A DNA stretch of 64,000 nucleotides from Torreya grandis. Taxonomy: Eukaryota > Streptophyta > Pinopsida > Cupressales > Taxaceae. The notes under the pieces are model-generated. The model was given only the letters and a program-made list of their open reading frames with translations. It was not told the origin of the DNA and ran no database searches. A program made the translations under genes and the position numbers. The stretch lies in contig JARHVA010000666.1 in the NCBI GenBank assembly GCA_037957365.1, forward strand, positions 3,250,501 through 3,314,500, written 5' to 3'. Shown in pieces: positions 36,764-46,750 of this stretch; positions within the stretch are counted from its first letter, which is position 1, and every line of letters begins with the position of its first letter.

Positions 36764-37710
36764 ATGATTGTGACAGAGTATGCCAAAGATTCATGGGCAT
36801 CCAGCATTGTTGAGGGATCGACGATTGATACCAGATATACGCTTGTGAATGACTTGATCATTTACAAGAACAGGGTTTATTTGATCCCAGGATCAGTGGT
36901 GAACATTATCATGCGAGCCTTTCATGATGTACCTACTACAGGACATCCCGGGTATTTCAAGACCTATAGACAGATTCGGGAGAGATTCACATGGAAAGGA
37001 CTTAAGGCAGATGTTCTTCAATATGTGCATGAGTGCCTTGTTTGTCAGCAGAACAAGCAGGAGAACACGTACCCGGCAGGATTATTGCAGCGACTTTCGA
37101 TTCCTGACAGGAAGTGGGAATGCCTGTCGATGGATTTCATACGAGCTTGCCTAAAGCCCAAGGACGAGATTGCATATATGTAGTCGTGGATCGGTTAACG
37201 AAGTATGCCCACTTCTTTCCGATTACCACCACCTACACAGCTACACAAGTAGCAGAGGTCTTCTTCCGAGAGGTATTCAGACTGCATGGATTGCCACAGA
37301 GCATAGTGAGCAACAGGGATAGTCGGTTCTTGAGTCACTTCTGGCAGGAAGTGTTCAGACTTTGTGGGACCGAGCTTACGCCGAGCACCAGTTACCACCC
37401 GCAGACCGATGGACAGACAGAGATAGTGAATAAATGGGTGGAAGGTTACCTCAGGAACTATATTGCAGGGCAGCAAAAGGCATGGGTCAAGTGGATTCAT
37501 TTGTGCGAGTATTGTTATAACACGACCTTCCATATGACCATTCAAATGTCCCCTTTTATGGCGTTGTACGGGTATGAGGTGCCGAGTTTTCTGGATTTGC
37601 TACTGAGTGACAGTAGAGCGCCGAGTGCTGGAGACTTGTTGCAGGAGAGTCAGGATACTATGAGGGCTCTCAAGGAGAATATTGCCAGGGCACAGAATCA
37701 ACAAAAGTAG
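36764..37710 (+). pseudogene. Integrase of element E
   Basis: 36764-37183 has the zinc-binding part (H..GHPGYFKTYRQIRERF..C-L-V-C) and the first catalytic Asp in MDFI near 37130. After a frameshift near 37140 the core continues in 37114-37710. The second catalytic Asp, in the S-D-R-D motif, is Asn (codon 37312-37314). The Glu is present in YHPQTDGQTEIVNKW. A TAG at 37708-37710 interrupts the frame ahead of the C-terminal domain. The integrase cannot be active. Confidence 0.92.
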
Positions 37711-38208
37711 TACGCAGATCAGAAGAGGACAGAGAGATCTTTTGATGTGGGTGACATGGTTTATCTTATGCTGCAACCTTACCGTCAGTCTACTCTTAGG
37801 AAGAGTGGCGCAGAGAAACTTAAGCCACATTATTATGGTCCTTTCAGGATCCTGAGGCGTGTTGGAGAGGTGGCTTATGAGCTAGAGCTTCCGGCAGAGA
37901 GCAGGGTACACAATGTTTTTCATGTATCACGCCTCAAGAAGGTGTTGGGACACCGTGTGGTACCTTCTACAGTTTTACCTCCCTTAGATGATGAGGGAAA
38001 GTTGATTTTAGTACCTGAGTCTATCCTGGAGTACAGAGAGAGACAGTTGCGTAGGAGGACTATCAGGGAATATTTGGTAAAATGGAGAGATTTGCCAGTG
38101 GAGGATGCTACATGGGAGAGCGAGGATATTTTGCAGCATCCAGAGTTGAGATTGCTTGGGGACAAGCAATTTCAGGAGGGGCGGACTGTCATGTCCCCTT
38201 CCAGTTGA
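37711..38208 (+). pseudogene. Integrase C-terminal region with chromodomain, element E
   Basis: It is in the same frame as the integrase core, past the TAG at 37708-37710. DVGDMVYLMLQPYRQSTLR and KPHYYGPFRILRRVGEVAYE form the SH3-like C-terminal domain. REYLVKWRDLPVEDATWESE near 38070-38130 is a chromodomain, which targets insertion to particular chromatin. The frame ends inside the 3' LTR (EGRTVMSP). Confidence 0.93.
38174..38186 (+). other. Polypurine tract of element E
   Basis: AGGAGGGGCGGAC directly precedes the TGTC start of the 3' LTR, the expected priming site for plus-strand synthesis. Confidence 0.85.
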
Positions 38209-39526
38209 CATCTCTCATAGCTGATGATTAGCCTATTATTGCGACCCTCGTAGGCTGATAGGATGGATAGAGAGGGTCATGATGGAGCTTGGCTTGGCTT
38301 CGACTATCAGAATTTTTCCAGTTGGCTTTTGTTCGGGCTCTTTCGAACGTTTGTCTAAGTTGCTATTTTTTAGGGTTTTTTTGCACTCAGCGAAGCACCC
38401 CTGTTATGGTCTAGTCATGTGCGGAATCACTCCTCCCTTGTTCGCCAGCTTCAGACAATTCGAAAATCGAATACTTTTTTAGGGAGATATTAATATATAA
38501 TTGATTTAATTAAATATTAATTATTTGGAGCTATATTATAAAGTTATAATATTTAATATTATAACTTAAGAGTTGACTTAAGGGGGCGCTCATTATGAAG
38601 GGGGCCGTTTTTAATAATTAAAACCGTGATTTTTGAACTATTAAAAAATTAAAAGAAAAATCCGAATTTTAATTATGAAACCCTAGTTAGGGAAATCGCA
38701 CTTTTCCAAGGATATAAGGGTTTCTCATTGGGAATCGTGCTATTCATGTTTGAAGAAAAAAATTTGCTAAGTATTTTTTTTGGAGACAGAGCCAAGGGTT
38801 CCAGTATTCAATTTGCATTGGAGAACGTGCAATCTTCAAGGTGTGCAATTCAAAGGTTGTGAAATATCAGCTGATCTATTGCCAGGCAGAGAATAACTTC
38901 ACACGGAGGTTATTACAGAGATTCACAGAGATTTATTTCATCAGGGTTTTGATCCGAAAATCATCCAGAAAAAGATCTGCCATATTGGCGCCACTTTTTC
39001 TTGAGATCTAGAGTTCAGCTGTACCAGGCCGTACCATTTTAATCGCTGTTGTACGGAATCCGTACAGCCCTGTTATAGGTGTACATCACTAGCAGGGGGC
39101 GTATTTCACTTCTGGTGCAAAACGCCTTCTTTTTGACAAAACTGTCAATACCCATTAGGGCACCTACACATCTTGCATTATTCTAGATCTTCAGAAGGAG
39201 GGAGAAAAGCTTATTTATTGCAGTCGTATCAAATCTAGGGTTTCTTCAGATTGCAGGAAATCAGGTTTTTGAGACAATATTTTATATTATTTTTGTTGCA
39301 TGACAGAGATCATTTATTGTAATCCTCTGAAACGAACAATAAGATCATAGATTAGCCAGTTATAATTTTTACTGCTTCAATACTTATTTATTTGAATTTA
39401 TACGAATTTTCTTTGCAAAATCGCATTCTTCTTTTATTTATGCAAAAACACCAAAAAAAATCAGAATACACAAAACAGTCCAAAAAAAACACAGTTTTCA
39501 GAAATAGGGAAACAGGGGTTTCTACA
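38187..39526 (+). repeat. 3' LTR of element E
   Basis: 1,340 bp. Compared with the 5' LTR it shows small indels (2 bp near 38271, 3 bp near 38433) and substitutions that are mostly transitions. Confidence 0.95.
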
Positions 39527-39604
39527 TAAAATAACAAGAAAAAAGTAAAAACATAACAAATTCAGCTACCAAAACATTTTTGTCATTAAATCTAATAGTC
39601 TACA

Positions 39605-40860
39605 ATATCTACATTGATTTTGTGAGTTTTTCTCGAAAGCATAAATTGACAATTGCGAAAATAAGCATAAAAGAAAGAAAATACTACCACATGAACTCGG
39701 ACAAATCCAAATATTTTACTAGAAATATATTTTCTGCACCAACGTATAAGTTTACCTTCACACCATTCAATGTTTACATAGATAAATAAATGTAAACACA
39801 AAAAAAAAGTTACTGAATAACATTAACTTGGCATATTACCTTTTCAACTCTCCAAGAATACCCTCATATTCCTCACAAATTTGTGTACATTTGAGACTTC
39901 ACCAAAAATCAATGACAAGTCCCGTAGCACATGTACATTGCATGTGACCATTTCATCAATTTAATGTTCACTAATATATTGTAATACTTCCCCTTTAGAA
40001 AACATCAGATTAATGAAAGTAAAAATATAAATATTCCCCCTAAAAGAGAATGAACAGCTAGAGATTGAATTCCACATCCCTATATAACGGGATGCCCATA
40101 CAAGGAGCATTGAGTTCTATAAATCTTTGTCAATGCTGAATGTGTATATCCCCTCGAGCGCTCTCCCTCAATATATACATCACTTTAGCATCTACTAGCT
40201 GCTTCCCATCATTTGCGACTTATCCATGTCCACAATTACCATAAAAACTGTTATAATCTAAGATGACAGCCCTCCCCTGCCTCTCTAGGAGTTATGGAGG
40301 TCTTGCAAGGTGCAACTATTGGCAAAACTAGATATCTGGCAATTTATGCCCACCTACAACTTATCAATTGATGCCTCTTATTGTGTTGCCCCAAATGCCA
40401 TTGAAGTGGTGAAGCATAATGTTTTTTGTGGTTAAAAATATGGTCATTCTCACTATCAACAAATACAATTACAATTATCAAAAATATCAACTCTGAGTCT
40501 CTAATATATTTAATCAAATGCATATTTTGACTGTCAACTTCCATGGGCCAAAAAATCACCTAACTTATATTTTGAAAACGTCGTCTAATTTATACAAGCT
40601 AAGCCTACCCTTTTATATCAGTCTTTTCATACACAAAATCCATATTGTTGCAATATTAAGAGATGCATCAGTTATCATTCAACAAGGAGCCATTCAAAGA
40701 TGAAGTGAAAAAACACCATTCAAGAGAGAGAGAAAATGTGTGAATGAGACAATCATCAGCATATGAATACAATATAGATCAATATGTTTGGGAGGAATGA
40801 ATATAAATTATCATTTCTCCTATAGAATGATAAATACTACTAAAAACTACATCTTCATAT
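39605..40860. other. Noncoding region, nothing recognised
   Basis: AT-rich sequence to the right of element D, with no frame or repeat that I can identify. Confidence 0.4.
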
Positions 40861-41257
40861 ATGTTTTTGTTTTTGTGTCTATGTATTTTTGTGTGTTTGT
40901 GTGTCAATTTGTGTGTGTTTGTGTCTATGTCTCTGTGTGTGGGTGTTTGTGTATGTATTTGTGTCTCTGTCTATGTGTTTGTCTCTGTGTATGAGTTTGT
41001 ATGTGTGTGTCCATGTGTGTTTGTGTGTGTCTATGTGTTTGTGTATGTATTTATGTTTGTGTATGTATGTATGTGTGTGTCTGTGTTTTTGTATGTGTGT
41101 GTCTCTCTATGTGTCTTTGTGTGTGTGTTTGTGTTATTGTGTGTGCATGGTTTTTTCGTGTGTTTGTGTTTGTGTCTATCCCTGAGTGTTGTTGTATGTG
41201 TGTGTGACTCTATGTGTGTGTGGCACGTGTGCATGTGCATGTGTATGTCTGTGTGTG
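40861..41257 (+). repeat. GT-rich low-complexity tract, about 400 bp
   Basis: Imperfect (GT)n mixed with GTTT, GTCTAT and GTATGT words. All three plus-strand frames stay open over parts of it and give Val/Cys/Leu strings, which is an artefact of the repeat. Alternating purine-pyrimidine runs of this sort can adopt Z-DNA in vitro. Confidence 0.92.
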
Positions 41258-41334
41258 TTTAGATGTAGGTTTTTAGCAACCACCAAACAAGAAGCTAATT
41301 TGCTATGTTACTGGATACACCCCCAGGGGGGCCA

Positions 41335-41480
41335 GAAACGTCAGTGAAAAGCTCTCGGGTACGGTAGCGCAGGGGAAACTCCCAAGGAGCGTCCCTAGGC
41401 CTGTAGAAACGCTCAAATACGAGTTTTCTACAAGCACAGGGATGCTCCCTGAGCGTTTCTGCCATGCTCCCTGCCTTAAA
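41335..41480. repeat. GAAACGCTC inverted motifs, probable left end of hAT element C
   Basis: GAAACG at 41335-41340, GAAACGCTC at 41406-41414, its exact inverse GAGCGTTTC at 41451-41459, and GAGCGTCCC near 41388, in a GC-rich patch bordering AT-rich DNA. It stands about 0.3 kb before the first exon of transposase C, as hAT subterminal repeats do. Confidence 0.45.
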
Positions 41481-41739
41481 AACACTTTTTTTTTCAATTT
41501 CACCCAATGGAAAGTCAACCATTGACTCCAAAATACAATTAAAAACAAACTAAAGTGGATTCCCAACCCTAAAATCAGCATTCACACTCATTTTATCAAA
41601 AGATAACAACACAATTACCTTTCATTGCAGTTTTAACTCTCATTGCACATTTGTTCACTCTTATTCATTTTTTCAGTTGCATAAGCTTGAAATTCCTTCC
41701 TTGTGCTAAACCTACACCATTACCTCAACCTGTTTGGTG

Positions 41740-43800
41740 CCAAGGAGCTTGAAGAGCTTGCAAGGAAGAGGATTTGTTATTTTAAGGTAAGTTTTCAGTT
41801 TTGTGGCTTTTTTTTTTTTTTTTTTAAACTTGTTTTAATTTATTTATTTTTTGTTATTCTTTTAAGTTTAACCATTATTTCAACAAATACCAAATGCATT
41901 GATTATGTTTTAAATTTTAATAGCAATATTTTTATTTTTTACCAGAGGCTACAAGGATTTGTAAGAATGTCTCAGACTGCAAGTGTTAGTTCTGTGGGCC
42001 AAAGGATAGCCCTAAATTTGATCCGCGAATGCCCATTTTTTAGTATGTGATAGTATTAGAACAGATTCCTGGTGGAGGGTGTTTTCCATGGCTTTGTTCA
42101 GAGTGTAATTGTAAATACAAGAGCTCATATAGTCAAGTGAAAGCCCATTTGTGTGCGATTCTTGGCACTAGAATCAAAGTTTGTGGTGGGCCAAGCATAA
42201 ATGGAAGACCAAAAAAGGGCTTGCCACAGGCAAAGATCCTTATATACGTCAAAGAGCAAGAAGACGCAGATGTCATTGTTGGGCAAAGATCGAAGCATCC
42301 TTTGAGAAAGAAAGGATCACCACCTGTTAATGCATCTTGTGCTAATGTGTTGACCCCATCACATCCCTTTCTTGCTACACCTGTTGTAGCCGAAGTGGAA
42401 GAGGATTCACCTCTTAGTCACAAGAGAAAAAAAGATGCAGGCCCATTGGATAGGGCATTCCATAATAAATCCAGAGACAAAGCGGAGAAGAGCATCGTGC
42501 ATTGTCTTTACGCATGTGGGCTGCCATTTAATGTTGTTACATCACCATACTAGCAAGATATGATAAGATCTATCAATGCTGCCCCTAAAAGGTTATGAAA
42601 AGGTGTGCACCACCTTAGTGACAAAAGAAAGAAAACATGTTGAAGATGCATTGAAGCCCATCAAGGATTCTTGGATCAGAATAGGGGTGTCCATCATTTC
42701 CAATGGATAGAAAGATACCACAAATAGGCCATTGATTAATGTGCTCGCAGTGAACCCTAAAAGGGCAATGTTTTTGAAGTTCGTTGATTGTGAGGGGCAT
42801 GTGAATGATGCACGATTCATTGCCGACATCCTGATAGAGTCCATTGAGGCAGTAGGGCCTCAAAATGTTGTCCAAGTTGTAATGGACAACACTAAAAATT
42901 ACAAAGTTGCGGGCATGTTGGTTGAGACAAGCTATGGGCACATATTTTGGACACCTTGAGTTGTTCATTCCCTCAACCTTATATTGCAAAAAATGGGGAC
43001 AAAAATTGACTGGATCAAACAAGTCTATGAGGAGGTGAGCGAGATCCAAATGTTCATAACCAACCATCACGTGTCCCAAGGCATCTTCAAAGCCTTTTTG
43101 AAGCTGCAATTGTTAAAAGTAACTCTTAATTTTATTATTCATGAATCATATATCATTGTATATTTTTAATTTAATTTTGTAAGTTTGTAATTTGTAGTGC
43201 TTTTATTTTTGAACATTTTTTTTAATTTTATTTGTTTTAATTTTGTATTAGGTTGTTGAGACTCGGTTCACCTCACACACACTCGTCTTGAGATGACTTA
43301 TCAAGGTGCGTGAGGCATTGAGTAGCATGGTTATCAACAACCTTTGGAGTGTACAAAAAGGTGAAAGGGTGGATTCTAGATGACGTGTGGTGGGAACGTG
43401 TGGAGTATTTTCTCAATTTTACCAAGCCCATCGTCAGTATATTGAAATATGTGGATATGGATCATCCATGTTTGAGTGAGCTTTATGATAAAATCGACTC
43501 AATGATTGAGAACATTAGATCCATCATAAATGCCAAAGAGCAAGATCATACGCAGAAGTTCTTCAAGGAAGTGCAATCGCATCTCATTGAAAGGTGGAAC
43601 AAAATAACCACCCCATTGCATCTTCTTGCTTTTGCCTTGACGCCCAAATACTACAGTGTAGAGATTTATTTTTTTCCAGGAGGGTCGCACCATATAGGGA
43701 TGTTGAGGTTGCCGAAGGATATAAGGCAGCATTCTCTAGACTTTTCAAGGGTATGGATGGGCAGCATTGGAGGAGGCATTTGTCCCAGGATGAAAGTTAA
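41740..43800 (+). pseudogene. hAT transposase relic C, 3'-truncated relative of B
   Basis: A leader exon ends with the donor at 41787 and the intron closes with TACCAG at 41945. ATG is at 41967. The zinc finger has LCSECNCKYKSSY..VKAHLC, then a basic linker as in B, then GPLDRAFHNKSRDKAEKSIV. Near 42690-42710 SIISNG is followed by TAG at the same codon as in relic B, and the Asp of the SDG motif is Asn. The second intron, 43119-43251, is at the same place as intron 8981-9111 of B. WWERVEYFLNFTKPIVSILK and ERWNKITTPLHLLAFALTP follow (43390-43640), then PYRDVEVAEGYK in a shifted frame. Homology stops near 43800, so the C-terminal dimerisation domain is lost. Confidence 0.85.
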
Positions 43801-45230
43801 TTTGAGGTACATATATTTTGTTTTCAACTTCTCCATTACTTTATTACAATCGTTTATTATTTTTGGTACAATGTTTCTCATGAACCACCATCACATGCTA
43901 TACTATTGTGACGAGCTCTAGCTTCAGGAGGGGCAAATGTACACATGTTAAGAAAACAAAACTTAAACATTTATTTCATGGAGCTTATAAACACATTAAT
44001 CTCCCTAAGTGTATGCATTCGCATGCATTGGGATCGAGGTGAGCCAATTTATAGCACTTTGTCAGAGATGTGGCATGGGTTGCCCCTCTTATTAACACAT
44101 TGATACGACCTTCACAATAGCATTTTTTTCTTCCTCAGCCTCCTAATCCTTCCTCCAATTCCCATTCCTATATTGCTTACTCACAGCCGAAATCATTGGT
44201 CGAGTCGATGACGTTTTAATTCTTCATCGACTAGGCTGATGACACTGACTAAAACTAAGATTTTACTTTTTGGGATCCAAAACATATTCACAAGTTTCCA
44301 TTTGTCTCTTCTCAAAGATATACAATAAAATTCACTATTCTTGTGTTCACAATTCCTACTTAGGAAGAAAAGGATTTTGGGTTAAAAGATCTTAACCAAT
44401 GTAAGACAAGTTATCAATAAAGGCCTTGAAGATTCCAAGAATAGAAGTTATGTCATCAAGGTATACCAAGTCTTTGGAGTTCCCAACTACAGCCTACTTA
44501 CGATTTCTTCTATCCATCTTGACTTCATCTCAACCATCTCTCTCAATGTGCTAAAATCCAAGGGGGAGACTAATGCACTAACAAGTCCACTTGAGGTAAT
44601 TATCTATAAAGCTAATATCTTTCTTTTGTTCTTTGGATGATTTGTGAATGTTGTATGTTTTATGTATTTGATAGTATAGTATATGCTTATTGTCATTTAT
44701 TTTATTGCCATCCTTACATTATTATTAACATAGCCTAAGTTACAAGATATAGCGATTTTTTTCGATAAAATTTGAAATTCGCAGATTTTTATTCGATCAT
44801 CAAAAAAAAAGAAACATCATATTTTTGGACTGCATTTTTTTCGTGATTGTATTTCTTTGTCTGTGTTTTTGTGTGTAATAAATTTCTACCAAGGCCCGAG
44901 GCCCCCTACCAACTCCTCTGTTGCCCTTGCACAAACTTCATCTCAGATACAACACCCTTATGGCCCTACAGGTATAAAACTTACTCGCAACACCTATCGG
45001 GCCCTCGATACTCTTCACTCAATTTGCGGCTTCGCTACATGCGCAAAATTACTCATCTCTACCTCCACAAACATAAATTCAGTCCAATGTTTGTGCATTA
45101 CTTGACAGTCCAAGACTCCAAAGGGTAATATTGATGTCTACGTGCTTCACTTTGAAGAAAGGTCATTGGTAGGGGAACCAAGTTCAAAACTGCAGTTTTG
45201 AAGCAAATGAGGTCGACGGCAGACGGTTTG
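43801..45230. other. Noncoding region, nothing recognised
   Basis: No gene is seen. Short open stretches near 44,850-45,130 show no motif. Confidence 0.4.
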
Positions 45231-45234
45231 TTAT

Positions 45235-45610
45235 TAGGTTTTAACTAGTTTTGTTTTGTTTTAATTTATTTTATTTTACATTTTCATTTTTAATTTTGAT
45301 AATAATTTTAAATTTAGTTTTATTTTATTTTATGTTTTGTTTTTTATTTTGTTTATATTTATAATTTTGTTTTAATTTTATAATTTATTTTTACGACTTT
45401 ATTTTTTAATTATATATTTTAATTTTTTATAAATACGTTTTTATTTTTTTTACATTGCCAATTTAATTTTTTATAATTATGTATATTTTTTAATTATGTT
45501 TTTTTATTGTTATTAAAAAAAATTATAATTATGTTTTTATTTTTTATAGTTTTTTATTTGTGTTATTATTTTTTTTACGTTTTGAATTTAATGACATTTT
45601 TTTTTTTTGG
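45235..45610. repeat. T/A low-complexity tract
   Basis: About 370 bp built from TTTTAATTT, TTTTATTTT and similar words, nearly free of G and C. Confidence 0.9.
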
Positions 45611-45617
45611 ATTTTAT

Positions 45618-45662
45618 CCGAACTCAAACTCGAACCGAGTTTTATCCTCGTCGAACTCGAAC
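45618..45662. repeat. CGAACTCGAAC motifs with a 7-bp hairpin
   Basis: AAACTCG at 45626-45632 pairs with CGAGTTT at 45636-45642 around a 3-nt loop, and two further CGAACTC/CGAAC words surround it. It resembles a subterminal region of a hAT or foldback element, possibly the right end of element C, though the motif differs from its left end. Confidence 0.35.
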
Positions 45663-46059
45663 ATTGTGACTTAGAACATTGCTTTAGTGTCTAATGACAC
45701 CTCAAATCGCCCTCTTTCTCTAAATAGAGATTGCATGTGTTGACCCATTACAATCGACACTTGCATATAGCCTCAAACCACTTTGTGGACCAACATTCTT
45801 ATGTGTTGGATTTAGAATGCTCTTCTATGTTTTTGATCCAAAAATGGATCTTGCTTGTACTTAGTCCTTTGTGCAAACTAATTCCACTATTCCCAATTGT
45901 ATGTAAACATGCTTGTAGGCACTTATGTAAGACATTTCATGTTCAAGACTTCAGTTCAAGTATAGAAAACAGTGTGGGGATGATTCAGGTACCTTCACAT
46001 TAATTAGGTATTGATTTCTTAGTTCTTAAACTTCATGGTTTTCTCCAAAAGATGAAACC
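45663..46059. other. Noncoding region, nothing recognised
   Basis: No frame or repeat that I can name lies in this interval. Confidence 0.4.
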
Positions 46060-46750
46060 AGCTCTATTTGCAGGGTGGCGGTTATCAAACCGCCCAGGGG
46101 ATACATAACCTCCCCTCCACAGAGTGACGAAGCCGTAACCTCCAGCATTTGTAGGCAGCGGTTGCATAACCGCCCTGGTGTTTCTGTAACCACCCATTTG
46201 TAAACCGCAGCAATTTCGTCACCTTTGACAACATGGGGAAGGGGAACAGTTGCAAACACTTCCTCTCCTCGTGGTAGTTTGTTCTAACTTCTTGGCGAGT
46301 TTTATGGTTGAAAGGACCTATAAAGGAGTATTGACAAAGCAAAGAACACATCAGAGACACAGTGAGTTGTTTGGAAATCGGATTCACATCGGCAATTTCG
46401 AGTTTGAGTCCTGGTTTCAATTTACTTATTGTTGTTAGTTGTTATAGTTGGTTCAAGTGTATGGGAGTTCTGAAAAGAGTCTTATAAGCGCAACGCATGT
46501 TTTGTGTATGAGTTTGGATAGAATGGTATTGAGTATTCTATTTGTATATACCATTGGTAGTACCTTGTATACATTTGCAAAACATAATGGAAAGGGGAGT
46601 GTGTTTGCTCAACTACGAAATTTTTTCCCACATTGGGTTTCTCCAGGGTGATCCTTGTATCATGTGTTTTGCTTATCTCTTGCTCTTTGTTCATGTTATG
46701 TAGACTACTCATTTTATTCTCAAGCATGTACTCAATTTTGTTTGAATATT
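46060..46750 (+). promoter_or_regulatory. U3/R part of the element F LTR with hairpins and TATA box
   Basis: TATAAA is at 46319-46324. Upstream, GGCGGTT/AACCGCC (46077-46083/46088-46094, 4-nt loop) and GCGGTT/AACCGC (46158-46163/46168-46173, 4-nt loop) form two perfect small hairpins, with further TAACC words between them. The repeated (C)GGTTA/TAACC(G) words are MYB-site-like, which suggests enhancer elements of the LTR. That role is inference. Confidence 0.45.

Larger units (their letters stand above)
32771..39526 (+). mobile_element. Element E: chromovirus (Ty3/gypsy with chromodomain), 6.76 kb
   Basis: Two LTRs (32771-34106 and 38187-39526) bound a gag-pol interior with initiator-Met primer site, gag, reverse transcriptase, RNase H, integrase and chromodomain in that order. 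The 5-bp target duplication TAAAA is present at 32766-32770 and 39527-39531. The intact form of the target is seen in the other LTR of element D at about 26,880, so the boundaries are exact. Over the stretches I compared by eye, the two LTRs agree at roughly 94-95%. The copy lacks the gag zinc knuckle and protease and carries frameshifts and stops, so it is dead. Confidence 0.96.
26610..39604 (-). mobile_element. Element D: minus-strand gag-pro LTR retrotransposon, Tat/Athila-like, split by element E
   Basis: Direct repeats at 26610-26961 and 32506-32770 plus 39532-39604 begin TGTTTGTT and end GTCTACA, so both ends are TG..CA. On the minus strand the right copy is the 5' LTR: next to it is a primer site resembling the Asp-tRNA type used by Tat/Athila elements. 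Gag, two zinc knuckles and protease follow in order leftwards, and a purine-rich GGGGTAAA (complement of 26962-26972) precedes the left LTR. No reverse transcriptase, RNase H or integrase is visible in the 5.5-kb interior, so the copy is non-autonomous. Element E sits inside the 5' LTR. I found no target duplication outside the LTRs (AAAGA on the left, ATATC on the right). Confidence 0.7.

Noticed and set aside
40861..41262. 133-codon Val/Cys-rich open frame
   Set aside because: It is a translation of the GT-rich repeat and similar frames exist in the other phases.
45618..45662. Definite right terminus of hAT element C
   Set aside because: The motif differs from the left-end motif and 1.8 kb of unrelated sequence lies between; kept only as a possible subterminal repeat.
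46085..46420. 111-codon minus-strand open frame
   Set aside because: It overlaps LTR control sequence with hairpins and a TATA box of element F; no motif.
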